NCBI GenBank assembly: GCA_963716735.1
Contig: OY970321.1
Span: 2,046,001-2,110,000 of the forward strand
DNA from: VRUE01 sp963716735
GTDB taxonomy: Bacteria; Actinomycetota; Thermoleophilia; Solirubrobacterales; 70-9
Direction: 5' to 3'
DNA length: 64,000 nucleotides
Position numbers and translations under genes: made by a program
Part shown: one piece after another, positions 34,639 through 43,507 of the stretch
How the letters are laid out: every line of letters begins with the position of its first letter
Numbering within the stretch: position 1 is the stretch's first letter
The notes under the pieces: generated by a model
The model's input: only the letters and a program-made list of their open reading frames with translations
What the model was told of the DNA's origin: nothing
The model's database searches: none

Positions 34639-36107
34639 TCCCCTTCAAGGACCTGGGACTTGCGCCGGAGATCCAGCAGGCGCTGGACGAGCTCGGCTAC
34701 ACCGAGCCCAGCCCGATCCAGGAGAAAGCGATCCCGGAGCTGCTCGCCGGCCACGACGTGATCGGCCAGGCGCAGACCGGGACCGGCAAGACCGCCGCCT
34801 TCGGCCTGCCCCTGCTCCAGTACGTCGACCCGGCGGTCGACGAGGTGCAGGCGGTCGTCCTCACGCCGACCCGCGAGCTCTGCATCCAGGTGACCCAGGC
34901 GCTGCGCGCCTACGCCGAGCACCTCGACGTCGAGATCGTCGCCGTCTTCGGCGGCGCGCCGATCAAATCGCAGCAAGCGCAGCTGCGTGCCGGCGCCCAC
35001 GTGGTCGTCGCCACCGTCGGCCGGATGATGGACCTGATGTCGCGCCGTTCGCTGGTCCTCACCGCGGCCCGCTACATCGTCCTCGACGAGGCCGATGAGA
35101 TGCTCGACCTTGGATTCATCGAGGACGTCGAGAAGATCCTGCGGATGTGTCCGAGCGGGCGCCAGACCGCGCTCTTCTCGGCGACGATGCCGCCGCCGGT
35201 CAAACGGCTCGCCGAGAGCTACATGTACGACCCGACGACGATCAAAATCACGCCGAAAAAACTGACCGTGGACGCGATCGCCCAGGCATTTGTCGAAGTG
35301 CCGGCGAACGAGAAGGCAACGCGCCTGGTCGATCTGTTGAAGACCGAGGAACCCGAGCAGGCGATTATCTTCTGCCGCACCAAAATCGGCGCCTCGAAGC
35401 TGGAGAAGACGCTGAAGGACAAAGGGCTCGACGTGAAGGCGTTGCACGGCGACATGAGCCAGGGCTCACGCGACGGCGTGATGATCGCCTTCAAGGACCA
35501 CCGGGTCCGGTTGCTGGTCGCCACCGACATCGCCGCCCGCGGGCTCGACATCGAGCACGTCACCCACGTGATCAACTACGACGTGCCCGCCTCCTCGGAG
35601 GTCTACGTTCACCGCATCGGGCGAACCGGCCGTGTTGGCCGCACCGGCCGGGCGATCACCTTCGTCACGCCGGCCCAGCGCGACGAGATCGAGCGGATCG
35701 AGCGCGACGTGAAAACCTCGATCGGCGAGTGGGAGAGCCCGGAGGAGCGGATCGAACACGCGCCTCGCCCGCGTCGCCGCGAGCGGACCAAGCCGCGTGA
35801 CAACGACGGCGAGGCCGCCGAAGCCGATGCCACCCCGGCCAAGGAGACGGACCGCAAGGAGACCGAGGGCAAGACGGTCAAGCTCTTCGTCAACCGTGGC
35901 GAAGGCAGCGGCATCGAGGAGGAGGATCTGCGCTGGGCGCTGCGCGAGGGCGCCGTCCTGCCCGACGAGGCGGTCCACGACGTCCGCGTCCTGCACCGCT
36001 TCTCCTTCGTCGAGGTCGATCCCGACCAGGCCGACCGCACGGTCGAGTTCCTCGACGGGACGAAGCTGAAAGGCAAGGAGATCCGGCTGGAGATCGCCAA
36101 GAGCTAG
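34635..36107 (+). CDS. DEAD-box RNA helicase with C-terminal DbpA/CsdA-like RNA-binding domain
   Basis: 490 residues from the GTG at 34635. Helicase motifs in order: Q motif (GYTEPSPIQEKAIP), I (AQTGTGKT), Ia (PTRELC), II (DEAD), III (SAT), IV-VI (HRIGRTGRVGRTG). A charged, disordered linker (about 370-415) precedes a 75-residue domain resembling the DbpA/CsdA RNA-binding fold (KLFVNRGEGSGIEEEDLRWALREGA). It likely unwinds structured RNA in ribosome assembly or mRNA decay, a fitting function in a genome with many hairpins. Coupled to the upstream reductase. Confidence 0.95.
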   Translation: MIPFKDLGLAPEIQQALDELGYTEPSPIQEKAIPELLAGHDVIGQAQTGTGKTAAFGLPLLQYVDPAVDEVQAVVLTPTRELCIQVTQALRAYAEHLDVEIVAVFGGAPIKSQQAQLRAGAHVVVATVGRMMDLMSRRSLVLTAARYIVLDEADEMLDLGFIEDVEKILRMCPSGRQTALFSATMPPPVKRLAESYMYDPTTIKITPKKLTVDAIAQAFVEVPANEKATRLVDLLKTEEPEQAIIFCRTKIGASKLEKTLKDKGLDVKALHGDMSQGSRDGVMIAFKDHRVRLLVATDIAARGLDIEHVTHVINYDVPASSEVYVHRIGRTGRVGRTGRAITFVTPAQRDEIERIERDVKTSIGEWESPEERIEHAPRPRRRERTKPRDNDGEAAEADATPAKETDRKETEGKTVKLFVNRGEGSGIEEEDLRWALREGAVLPDEAVHDVRVLHRFSFVEVDPDQADRTVEFLDGTKLKGKEIRLEIAKS

Positions 36108-36125
36108 CGGTCGATCCGCTAGCTC
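36101..36125. terminator. convergent hairpin built from two stop codons
   Basis: GAGCTAGCGG (36101-36110) and CCGCTAGCTC (36116-36125) are perfect 10-bp arms around a TCGAT loop. The left arm contains the TAG of the helicase gene and the right arm the TAG of the convergent response-regulator gene. No strong T-run, so efficiency is uncertain. Confidence 0.5.
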
Positions 36126-36478
36126 GTCAATTCGGCGATCTTTGCGAAGAGCTGGTCGAAGTCGATTGGCTTGGCGATGTAGCCGCTGATCGACAGGTCC
36201 GCGTGGTCCGCGCCGTTGCCGCCTTCGGTGTGGGCGCTGACTATAAGGACGGGGGTCTCGACTCCGCCGCCGCGGAGCTCTCGCAGGGCGTCGATGCCTG
36301 ACTTGCCGGGCATCATCGCGTCGAGCAGCAGGATGTCGGGAGGGCTGGAGGCGCTGAGATTGTCGATCACCTCCTGGCCGTCGGTTGCCGTCGTCACCTC
36401 GTGGCCCTCCATCTCCAGACGCGTGCGCAGGAGGAGCAGGATGGTCTCCGAATCGTCGGCTACGAGGATCCTGGCCAT
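36119..36478 (-). CDS. single-domain response regulator (CheY-like)
   Basis: 119 residues, a lone receiver domain: acidic pair in LVADDSE, phosphoacceptor Asp in ILLLDAMMPGKSG, Ser in VLIVSAHTE and Lys in YIAKPID. There is no output domain, so it must act by protein-protein contact. The start overlaps the upstream histidine kinase stop by one base, and the two form a cognate pair. The insertion EGGNGADHADLS before the last strand is slightly unusual. Confidence 0.92.
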   Translation of the reverse strand: MARILVADDSETILLLLRTRLEMEGHEVTTATDGQEVIDNLSASSPPDILLLDAMMPGKSGIDALRELRGGGVETPVLIVSAHTEGGNGADHADLSISGYIAKPIDFDQLFAKIAELTS

Positions 36479-37755
36479 CAGGTCACCTCCGCCCGGGCGC
36501 GCGCGATCGCCGGCAGGTGGATGCGGAAGGTGGAGCCGCTGCCGGGAGTCGATTCGGCGTCGATCGTTCCGCCGTGCAGCTCAATCAGCGATTTCGAGAT
36601 CGCCAAGCCAAGCCCGGTTCCGCCCACACGCTGGGTCTCACCGGCGTCGCCACGGGAGAAGCGTTCGAAGATGTGTTCCAGCTGCTGCTCGGGTATGCCG
36701 GGTCCATTGTCGATCACGTCGATCTCAACTTCGGCATCTGCGTGGCGTGCCTTCACCTCGATACCCGCTCCTTCCGGGCAATACTCATTGGCGTTGGTAA
36801 GCAGATTCACCAGTACTTGGCGAATCCGGTCCCGATCGGCCTCGATCTGGGGCAGGTCGGTCTCGATCGCCACTCCCAGGGCCTGCTGGCGGGAGTCAAA
36901 CTGGGCGCGCATCGTACGCACCGCCTCTTCGACCAGACTGGCCGCGTCGGTGGGCTCGGGCCGGATCGTCAGCCGCCCGGCGTCGCTGCGGGCGAGGTCG
37001 AGCAGGTCATTGAGGAGCCGAACCAGGTGGCGGGTGTTGTCGAGGATCACCTCGACCGTCTCCGCCTGCCCCGGGCTGAGCTTCTCACGCTCGAGCAGCA
37101 GCAGCTCGGCGAATCCCTGGACCGAGGTGAGTGGGCTGCGCAGCTCGTGGGAGGCGGTGAGGACGAACTCGTCTTTCATCCGGTCGAGCTGGTCGCGTTC
37201 GCCGGCGCGGCGCTGCAGCTCCTCGGCCATCTCGTTGAAGGCGAGGCCGAGCGTCGCCGTCTCGGAGAGCCCGCCGATTTTAACCCGGGCGTCGAGGTCG
37301 CCCCCGGCCAGTTGTCCCGACGCTTCGACCAGGTCCTCGAGCGGCCGACGCATCGATGAGATCAGGCCGGTGAAGAGCAGCGCCGCGCCGGTCAGGCCGG
37401 CGATCAGCCCCGCTCCGACCAGCAGCGCCGTGTCGCGCGTCTCACTCGATATCTCGTCGCGAAGGTCCTGCCGCTGCTGCTGCTGGGAGAGGATCGCCGC
37501 ACGTGCCGCGGTCGGGTTTCCTCCCTGCGCCAGCCGGTTGCGGGCGACGATCTCCCGCTGGTAGGAGCGCGCCGTGGCGTTCTCGTAGTCCTGGCGCTGC
37601 TGCAGGAAGCGGGCGACGCCGATCACCGCCAGGCCGGTCAGCACCGCAAATGCGATCGCGAAGCCGATCGTCAGCCTGTTGGCGAGCGATGGGCTGAGCC
37701 TGAATCGTCGTCGGGAATATGCTTGCGAACCGATGGGCGACGAGGCTACAGGCAC
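36478..37755 (-). CDS. membrane sensor histidine kinase
   Basis: About 425 residues from the GTG at 37755; no ATG, GTG or TTG lies closer to the first membrane helix (RLTIGFAIAFAVLTGLAVIGV). A short extracytoplasmic part (QQRQDYENATARSYQREIV...) is followed by a second helix (DTALLVGAGLIAGLTGAALLF), a HAMP domain, the H-box ASHELRSPLTSVQGF, N-box NLLTNANEYCP and the G boxes (DNGPGIP, GGTGLGLAIS). The ligand is unknown. The start overlaps the divergent kinase gene by 23 bases if GTG 37755 is right. Partner: the response regulator downstream. Confidence 0.88.
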   Translation of the reverse strand: MPVASSPIGSQAYSRRRFRLSPSLANRLTIGFAIAFAVLTGLAVIGVARFLQQRQDYENATARSYQREIVARNRLAQGGNPTAARAAILSQQQQRQDLRDEISSETRDTALLVGAGLIAGLTGAALLFTGLISSMRRPLEDLVEASGQLAGGDLDARVKIGGLSETATLGLAFNEMAEELQRRAGERDQLDRMKDEFVLTASHELRSPLTSVQGFAELLLLEREKLSPGQAETVEVILDNTRHLVRLLNDLLDLARSDAGRLTIRPEPTDAASLVEEAVRTMRAQFDSRQQALGVAIETDLPQIEADRDRIRQVLVNLLTNANEYCPEGAGIEVKARHADAEVEIDVIDNGPGIPEQQLEHIFERFSRGDAGETQRVGGTGLGLAISKSLIELHGGTIDAESTPGSGSTFRIHLPAIARARAEVT

Positions 37756-38797
37756 CTCCGACGGCAGCGCTGCGGCGCCGGAGGGGATTGACCGCGCCGG
37801 GGTCGAGGCCTGGTTCGAGGAGCACGTTGCGGAGGTCAAGCTGCCGCTGGCGTTTGAGCGGATCTCCGGGGGCCACTCCAACCTCACCTACGGCGTCGCG
37901 GACGAAAACGGCCGCCGTTGGGCACTGCGGCGGCCGCCGCTCGGCAAGCGGCTCGGCTCCGCGCATGACATGGGGCGCGAGCACAAGGTCGTCTCGGCGC
38001 TGGGACCGACCGCGGTGCCCGTCGCGCCGGTGGTCGGGCTCTGCGAGGACGAGAGCGTCAACGGAGCCCCCTTCTACGTGATGGAGTTCGTCGGGGGCCC
38101 GATCCTGCGTGGCCTCGCCGAGGCGGAGACGTTCCCGGACGAGGCCGACAGGCGGGCGATCGGTGAGCGCGTCGCCGATACGCTGGTCGACATCCACGCC
38201 GTCGACCCCGACGCGGTCGGGCTCGGCGATCTCGGCCGCAAGGAGGACTACGTCGCCCGCCAGCTCCATCGTTGGCAGGGGCAGTGGGAGAAGTCGAAGA
38301 CGCGGGAGCTACCGGTGATCGACGCCGTGCACGAGCGCCTCGAGGCGCGCATCCCCGAGCAAGGTCCCGCGACGATCGTCCACGGTGACTACCGGCTCGA
38401 CAACATGATCCTCAATCCAAGCGGAGAGGTCGCGGCAGTCGTCGACTGGGAGCTGTGCACCCTCGGCGACCCGCTCGCCGACGTCGGCCTGCTGATGGTC
38501 TACTGGCCCGACCGCGGCGAGGATCCCGTCGCGCTGGGCCAGCCCGCCAACCTCGCACCGGGCTTCCCGACCAACGTGGAGCTGCGCGACCGCTACGTCG
38601 AACGATCCGGCCGCGATCTCTCACAGCTCGATTTCTTCGTCGCCCTCGGCTACTGGAAGCTGGCGATCATCCTCGAGGGCGTCTACGCGCGCTACGCCGC
38701 TGGCCAGTACGGCAAAGTCGATCCTGGCATCGAACACTTTGCCCGCCTGGTCGAGCGGCTCGCTGAAGCCGCGGAGGCAGCCGAGCGTCGCGACTGA
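37733..38797 (+). CDS. ACAD10-type phosphotransferase (aminoglycoside-phosphotransferase fold)
   Basis: 354 residues from the ATG at 37733. The kinase-fold motifs are clear: ISGGHSNLTYGVADENGRRWALRRPP (nucleotide loop), HGDYRLDNMIL (catalytic) and AVVDWELCTLGDPLADVG (metal-binding). This subfamily resembles the kinase half of ACAD10/ACAD11, which phosphorylates 4-hydroxy-acyl-CoAs before an acyl-CoA dehydrogenase acts. An acyl-CoA dehydrogenase gene of a matching type lies 2 kb away on the other strand, so the two may work together. Confidence 0.85.
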   Translation: MGDEATGTSDGSAAAPEGIDRAGVEAWFEEHVAEVKLPLAFERISGGHSNLTYGVADENGRRWALRRPPLGKRLGSAHDMGREHKVVSALGPTAVPVAPVVGLCEDESVNGAPFYVMEFVGGPILRGLAEAETFPDEADRRAIGERVADTLVDIHAVDPDAVGLGDLGRKEDYVARQLHRWQGQWEKSKTRELPVIDAVHERLEARIPEQGPATIVHGDYRLDNMILNPSGEVAAVVDWELCTLGDPLADVGLLMVYWPDRGEDPVALGQPANLAPGFPTNVELRDRYVERSGRDLSQLDFFVALGYWKLAIILEGVYARYAAGQYGKVDPGIEHFARLVERLAEAAEAAERRD

Positions 38798-38833
38798 ATC
38801 ACTCTATATCCAGGTGTTTTTGGTCCAAAGCCC

Positions 38834-38862
38834 TTGACGGCGACCGACCGACCTGATTGTGT
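38834..38862 (+). promoter_or_regulatory. possible promoter of the repeat-rich surface protein
   Basis: TTGACG (38834-38839), then 17 bases to TTGTGT (38857-38862). The -35 is good and the -10 poor. It lies about 70 bases upstream of the TTG start. Confidence 0.35.
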
Positions 38863-38919
38863 CCCGCAATCCCCTGCAATTGGGCATGGAGGCTCGTCCG
38901 AGTCCCTCCGCCCGCGATC

Positions 38920-38927
38920 AAGGAGAG
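38920..38927 (+). promoter_or_regulatory. ribosome-binding site fixing a TTG start
   Basis: AAGGAGAG ends 4 bases before the TTG at 38932, with no comparable site before the upstream in-frame ATG. It decides the start of the surface protein gene. Confidence 0.65.
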
Positions 38928-38931
38928 ACTC

Positions 38932-39666
38932 TTGAAGCAAGTTCGTAGGCACCTCACGTACGCAAACGTGATGTCGTCACTAGCCGTCTTCTTCATCCTC
39001 GGCGGTGCCACCGCCTTCGCAGCGACGAAGGTCGGCAGCAACGAAATCAAAGCCAACTCGATCAAGACCGGCAAGATCGTCAAAGAAGCCGTAACCGCCG
39101 GCAAGATCAAAAACGCCGCGGTGACCGAGGGCAAGATCGCCGACGGTGCGGTGACCACCAACAAGCTCGCCGACAACGCCGTCACGGCGCCGAAGATCGG
39201 CAAAGAAGCGGTGACGACCGACAAGATCGGCAAAGAAGCGGTGACGACCGAAAAGATCGCCAACGATGCAGTGACCGGGGAGAAGGTCAAAGAGTCGACT
39301 CTTGGCCAGGTGCCGAGCGCGGCCACTGCGACCACCGCAGCCAATGCGAATGCCCTCGGCGGCATTAGCGCATCCGGCTATGCCGAGCGGATGTTCGCCG
39401 TGGTGAACTACACGACCGAAACCGAGTCCCTCGCTGCTGCGAGTCCTGGGATCAGCGTTACCACTGAGGGTGCCCTGGGCTTCCCCCGGCTTGTCTTCCC
39501 ACGGTCGATGAACAATTGCGCGATCGTCGGATCTGCCGAGAGCGGGGCAGGTACCCAGATATTCCGCCGGTCGGGTAGTGGCGGTGGCACTACCGTCCAG
39601 TTCGCTCTCAAGGACGACGCCGGAGCCGCGGTCCGTGCCAATTTTGAGGTAATTGCAGTCTGCTGA
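38932..39666 (+). CDS. secreted surface protein with about 10-residue repeats
   Basis: 244 residues from the TTG at 38932. The N-terminus LKQVRRHLTYANVMSSLAVF carries a membrane/signal helix (VFFILGGATAFAA). Residues about 35-120 are short repeats of the type (A/D)(N/E)AVTxxKIx(K/D/N), which would stack as a regular beta-solenoid. The C-terminal part (GGISASGYAERMFAVVNYTTE...) is globular and ends in Cys. I associate this layout with Solirubrobacterales exported proteins. No enzymatic motif. Confidence 0.8.
   Translation: MKQVRRHLTYANVMSSLAVFFILGGATAFAATKVGSNEIKANSIKTGKIVKEAVTAGKIKNAAVTEGKIADGAVTTNKLADNAVTAPKIGKEAVTTDKIGKEAVTTEKIANDAVTGEKVKESTLGQVPSAATATTAANANALGGISASGYAERMFAVVNYTTETESLAAASPGISVTTEGALGFPRLVFPRSMNNCAIVGSAESGAGTQIFRRSGSGGGTTVQFALKDDAGAAVRANFEVIAVC
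39193..39252 (+). repeat. two tandem 30-bp units in the surface protein gene
   Basis: Units 39193-39222 and 39223-39252 differ only at the last base (GAC versus GAA codon end). Each encodes KIGKEAVTT plus one acidic residue. Near-identity at DNA level points to recent unit duplication by slippage. Confidence 0.85.
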
Positions 39667-39691
39667 TCGGAACTAGCGATTGGGCGATCGA

Positions 39692-39717
39692 AAGGGCCGG
39701 GCGAAAGCCCGGCCCTT
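39692..39717. terminator. strong bidirectional terminator
   Basis: AAGGGCCGGGC-GAAA-GCCCGGCCCTT: 11-bp perfect stem with a GNRA-type loop, followed on the plus strand by AACTCTTTT. It ends the surface protein transcript and overlaps the last codon of the convergent nucleotidyltransferase gene (stop 39716-39718). Confidence 0.85.
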
Positions 39718-40198
39718 AACTCTTTTGGCGACGTAACGCTTCGCGAGTTGCGTAGAGGGCCGGTAGGGCCGCGGTGTCCTTCGGGCGCCCGAGCTTCTCC
39801 TTTGAGGCGATCACCTCGTCGATCGTGATCACGCGGACGGATAGCTCGCCCAGTGACAGCTCGATAGTCGCCACGTCCTCGAACCCACCGATTGCAGCGG
39901 CGTGTGGGACTACGTCAAGCGGTCCGGCATCGGTGTCGAAGCTCTGCGCCTGCCATCCGAGAAAGTCGGCGCCCTCGAGTTCCATCTTCTGCCCTTCGCC
40001 TCGCGAGCGGGCGCCCAACGTGTTGAGTGCCGCGGCGAGGTGCTCGGCGTTACCGAGCTCCCGGCGGGGCATCACGTCGAGGTCGAGCGTGACTGACGGG
40101 TTGCCCTGGAGCCACGCCGCGACGGCCCCGATAACGCAGAACTCGACCTCGTGATCGACCAGGGTGCGGAGAAGCTTCTCGGGGTCGAATTCGATCAC
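39716..40198 (-). CDS. AbiEii/DUF6036-like nucleotidyltransferase, partner of an XRE repressor
   Basis: 160 residues. Core signature VEFCVIGAVAAWLQGNPSVTLDLDVMPRRE: GA, then TxDxDV, the same fold as the protein at 28847 but with GAVA in place of GGLA. The C-terminal part (LGELSVRVITIDEVIASKEKLGRPKDTAALPAL) has the K-x3-RxxD ending. The start overlaps the XRE gene stop by 4 bases. Probably the effector or modifier in a toxin-antitoxin-like pair; the activity has not been shown. Confidence 0.75.
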   Translation of the reverse strand: MIEFDPEKLLRTLVDHEVEFCVIGAVAAWLQGNPSVTLDLDVMPRRELGNAEHLAAALNTLGARSRGEGQKMELEGADFLGWQAQSFDTDAGPLDVVPHAAAIGGFEDVATIELSLGELSVRVITIDEVIASKEKLGRPKDTAALPALYATREALRRQKS

Positions 40199-40518
40199 GG
40201 CTGCTCCTCCCCGATCGCGCGCAAGCGCGCGTAGCGTTGCAGCGCGCGCAGGCGCTCCTCAGGCGTGAGTCGGAGCAGGATCTCCGCCAGCTCGACGTCG
40301 TGCGGGTCCGGCATCACGCCCGAGCTGATCCTCACCCAGCGGCCGCAGGCACTTGCGAGACGTTGCAGAGTCTCCCAGGACGGGGTAGCGGTACCGCTCT
40401 CATAGCGGGCGATGGCCGGCTGCGACGTTTCTCCGCGCAGTGCGAGGGCGCGTTGGGAGAGGCCGGCGGCTAGGCGTAAGTCCCGCAGAAGTGCGCCAGG
40501 TGAATCTGCTGATTGCAT
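40195..40518 (-). CDS. XRE-family repressor, first gene of a nucleotidyltransferase cassette
   Basis: 107 residues. XRE helix-turn-helix at about 9-60: LLRDLRLAAGLSQRALALRGETSQPAIARYESGTATPSWETLQRLA. The rest (VELAEILLRLTPEERLRALQRYARL) is a helical tail likely to contact the partner. The ATG overlaps a palindrome, so it should repress its own operon. Coupled to the nucleotidyltransferase by a 4-base overlap. Confidence 0.85.
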   Translation of the reverse strand: MQSADSPGALLRDLRLAAGLSQRALALRGETSQPAIARYESGTATPSWETLQRLASACGRWVRISSGVMPDPHDVELAEILLRLTPEERLRALQRYARLRAIGEEQP

Positions 40519-40537
40519 GATACCTCATAAGGTATCA
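40518..40537 (-). promoter_or_regulatory. palindromic operator at the start codon of the XRE gene
   Basis: TGATACC-TCATAA-GGTATCA: perfect 7-bp arms. The left arm shares its first base with the start codon, and the AT-rich spacer contains a -10-like TTATGA on the minus strand, so the mRNA may be nearly leaderless and repressor binding would block it. Confidence 0.6.
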
Positions 40538-40547
40538 GCATCGTTGC

Positions 40548-41813
<1,266 letters not shown>

Positions 41814-41866
41814 CGGTGGGGCGTCCTCTCCTCGGTTCCGGTGGGGGAACGGTATCGGGGCGGTGC

Positions 41867-42430
41867 TCAGCGGCGGCTGTAGCGGGCGAAGAGCTCGCCG
41901 TCCTCCTCCAGCAGCCAGGCCAGCTCGAGCGACTCCAGGCCCGGCAGGTCGCCCTCGAGGATGCGCGGCGCGATGCCGCCGACCAGCTTCGGCGCGATCG
42001 TCAGGAAGAGGTCGTCGACGACGCCGGCGGCCTGTAGCGCGCCGTGTAGCGTCGGCCCGCCCTCGCACAGAAGCGCCCTCACGCCTTCCCCATGCAGGGA
42101 GCGCAGGAGGGCCGGCAGATCCGCTTTCCCCCGCGAACCGCTCTCGACTACGACGAGCCGCCTGCCGATGTCGCCGTAGCGCTCGGCCCGCATCGTGCCG
42201 GCGCCGATCATCACGGCGTCGAAGCGGGTTCGCAGCCCGACCAGCATTGCCGTGTCGGTATCTGAGCCGATCGGCCCGGAGACGCCGCTGATCGTCGCCC
42301 GCCCGTCAACGGTGGCGGCGAAGTTCATCGCCACGAAGGGGCGATCGGCCCTCGCGTGCTCCTGGGGTCGGTATCGCTCGAGTTGCGCCTCGACGGTAGT
42401 CGCGCTGGGATCGGGGAGTAGTCGCCGCAT
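41867..42430 (-). CDS. RibD C-terminal/dihydrofolate-reductase-fold reductase, unusually short
   Basis: 187 residues. Cofactor-binding start RPFVAMNFAATVDGRATISG...GSDTD, then FDAVMIGAGTMRAERYG, LLCEGGPTLHGALQAAGVVDDLFLTIAPKLVGG: typical of the pyrimidine reductase domain of RibD. Between AERYG and VRALLCEGG only about 30 residues remain, where relatives carry a longer segment with a further strand and helix. It looks internally shortened but in frame. NADPH-dependent reductase activity is likely; a riboflavin role is not certain because no other rib gene is nearby. Confidence 0.78.
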   Translation of the reverse strand: MRRLLPDPSATTVEAQLERYRPQEHARADRPFVAMNFAATVDGRATISGVSGPIGSDTDTAMLVGLRTRFDAVMIGAGTMRAERYGDIGRRLVVVESGSRGKADLPALLRSLHGEGVRALLCEGGPTLHGALQAAGVVDDLFLTIAPKLVGGIAPRILEGDLPGLESLELAWLLEEDGELFARYSRR

Positions 42431-42444
42431 CGGGGTTGAGCGTA

Positions 42445-42493
42445 CTTGCGTGTGCAGTTGACATTGCCATGCAGCGTCAACTGCACACGCAAG
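42445..42493. repeat. 49-bp hairpin between sulfotransferase and RibD-like genes
   Basis: CTTGCGTGTGCAGTTGAC (42445-42462) and its exact complement (42476-42493) form an 18-bp perfect stem with a 13-base loop that has a small TGC/GCA stem. It lies 6 bases beyond the sulfotransferase stop and 14 bases before the RibD-like start. It could be a terminator without T-run or a leader hairpin. Confidence 0.88.
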
Positions 42494-42499
42494 CGAGAC

Positions 42500-43486
42500 C
42501 TAGTAGTCGTGCCAGCCGGCGAACTCGCGGCCGGCGAACTCCTGCAAGGCGGCAACGTCGGCGCCGAAGTGGCTGCGGATCGTCTCGAAGAGGTCGTCGG
42601 GGAGCTTCGGCTTCGGTGCCGGCGGCTTCTCGGGATCGTGGACGACCTTCTCGACGATCCAGCGCAGCGACTCGGGCAGGCGGTCGAAGTTGCGATCGAA
42701 GGAGCGCAGGCCAGGCAGTTTCACCAGCTTCTCCATCACCTGGTATTTGTCGCCCTGCTTGGCGCTCGACTTCTCCCACTCGCGGTCGAACTGCTCCGAT
42801 GTGAAGCTCTCGTCGACACCGGCGAAGCGGAAGGCCTTGCGCATCGTCTCTTCGCGTTCGGTCTGCAGCTCCTCCTGCGTGATCAGCTCGATCTGCGAGC
42901 GGTCGAACAGCTCCAGGTAGGGCTGCAGCTGCATCCAGTACATCGAGCGCTGGATGTACGAGGAGTCGGGCTCCGACAGGGTCGGGGCGAGCTCGCGGGT
43001 CTCGTAGCCGGCGCCGGTCGCGTGCACCCAGTGAGAGAGGATGCGCTTGATCGGGTCACGCACCATGTAGAGCAGGCGGGCGTCGGGACAGTGCTCCTTG
43101 ATCCGCTCCGGCGCGCCCTCGAAGCGCGGCAGGTTGGTGTAGTGGGGCGAGGACTCGCCACGCACCTCGAAGCGGTCGTCGAAGCGGCTCGCGTACCAGT
43201 CGAGGCCGAGGTCCCAGTTGAGCTCCTCGACGAAGAAGTTGAGCTCCTTCGGCTTCGACATCTGGATTTCCGGGTGCAGGCCGAGGTAGTGGTGGATGCT
43301 CGTCGTACCGCACTTCAGCCCGCCGATGATGATCAGGTTGGGCAGTTCGGCGTGGCGCTTGCGGCGGCGCCGGAAACGGCTGCCGCGGTCGCCAGTGAAG
43401 CGCTCGCGGGCACGCGCGCACATCGCCTCGTCGGCGGGATCGCGGGGGGCGGCAGGCATGGTCGGAGTCGTCCGGGGCTCTGACAC
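42500..43486 (-). CDS. PAPS-dependent sulfotransferase
   Basis: 328 residues. The 5'-phosphosulfate loop is LPNLIIIGGLKCGTTSIHHYL and the 3'-phosphate motif is YMVRDPIKRILSHWVHATG. Family landmarks include KPKELNFFVEE and GESSPHYTN. It transfers sulfate from PAPS to an alcohol or amine on a carbohydrate, lipid or protein. The acceptor is unknown. Soluble, with a basic N-terminal extension (RFRRRRKRHAE). Divergent from the flippase-like gene at 43508 with only 21 bases between starts. Confidence 0.9.
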   Translation of the reverse strand: MSEPRTTPTMPAAPRDPADEAMCARARERFTGDRGSRFRRRRKRHAELPNLIIIGGLKCGTTSIHHYLGLHPEIQMSKPKELNFFVEELNWDLGLDWYASRFDDRFEVRGESSPHYTNLPRFEGAPERIKEHCPDARLLYMVRDPIKRILSHWVHATGAGYETRELAPTLSEPDSSYIQRSMYWMQLQPYLELFDRSQIELITQEELQTEREETMRKAFRFAGVDESFTSEQFDREWEKSSAKQGDKYQVMEKLVKLPGLRSFDRNFDRLPESLRWIVEKVVHDPEKPPAPKPKLPDDLFETIRSHFGADVAALQEFAGREFAGWHDY

Positions 43487-43507
43487 GAGCGGGCTAGTCT
43501 AGCTGCG

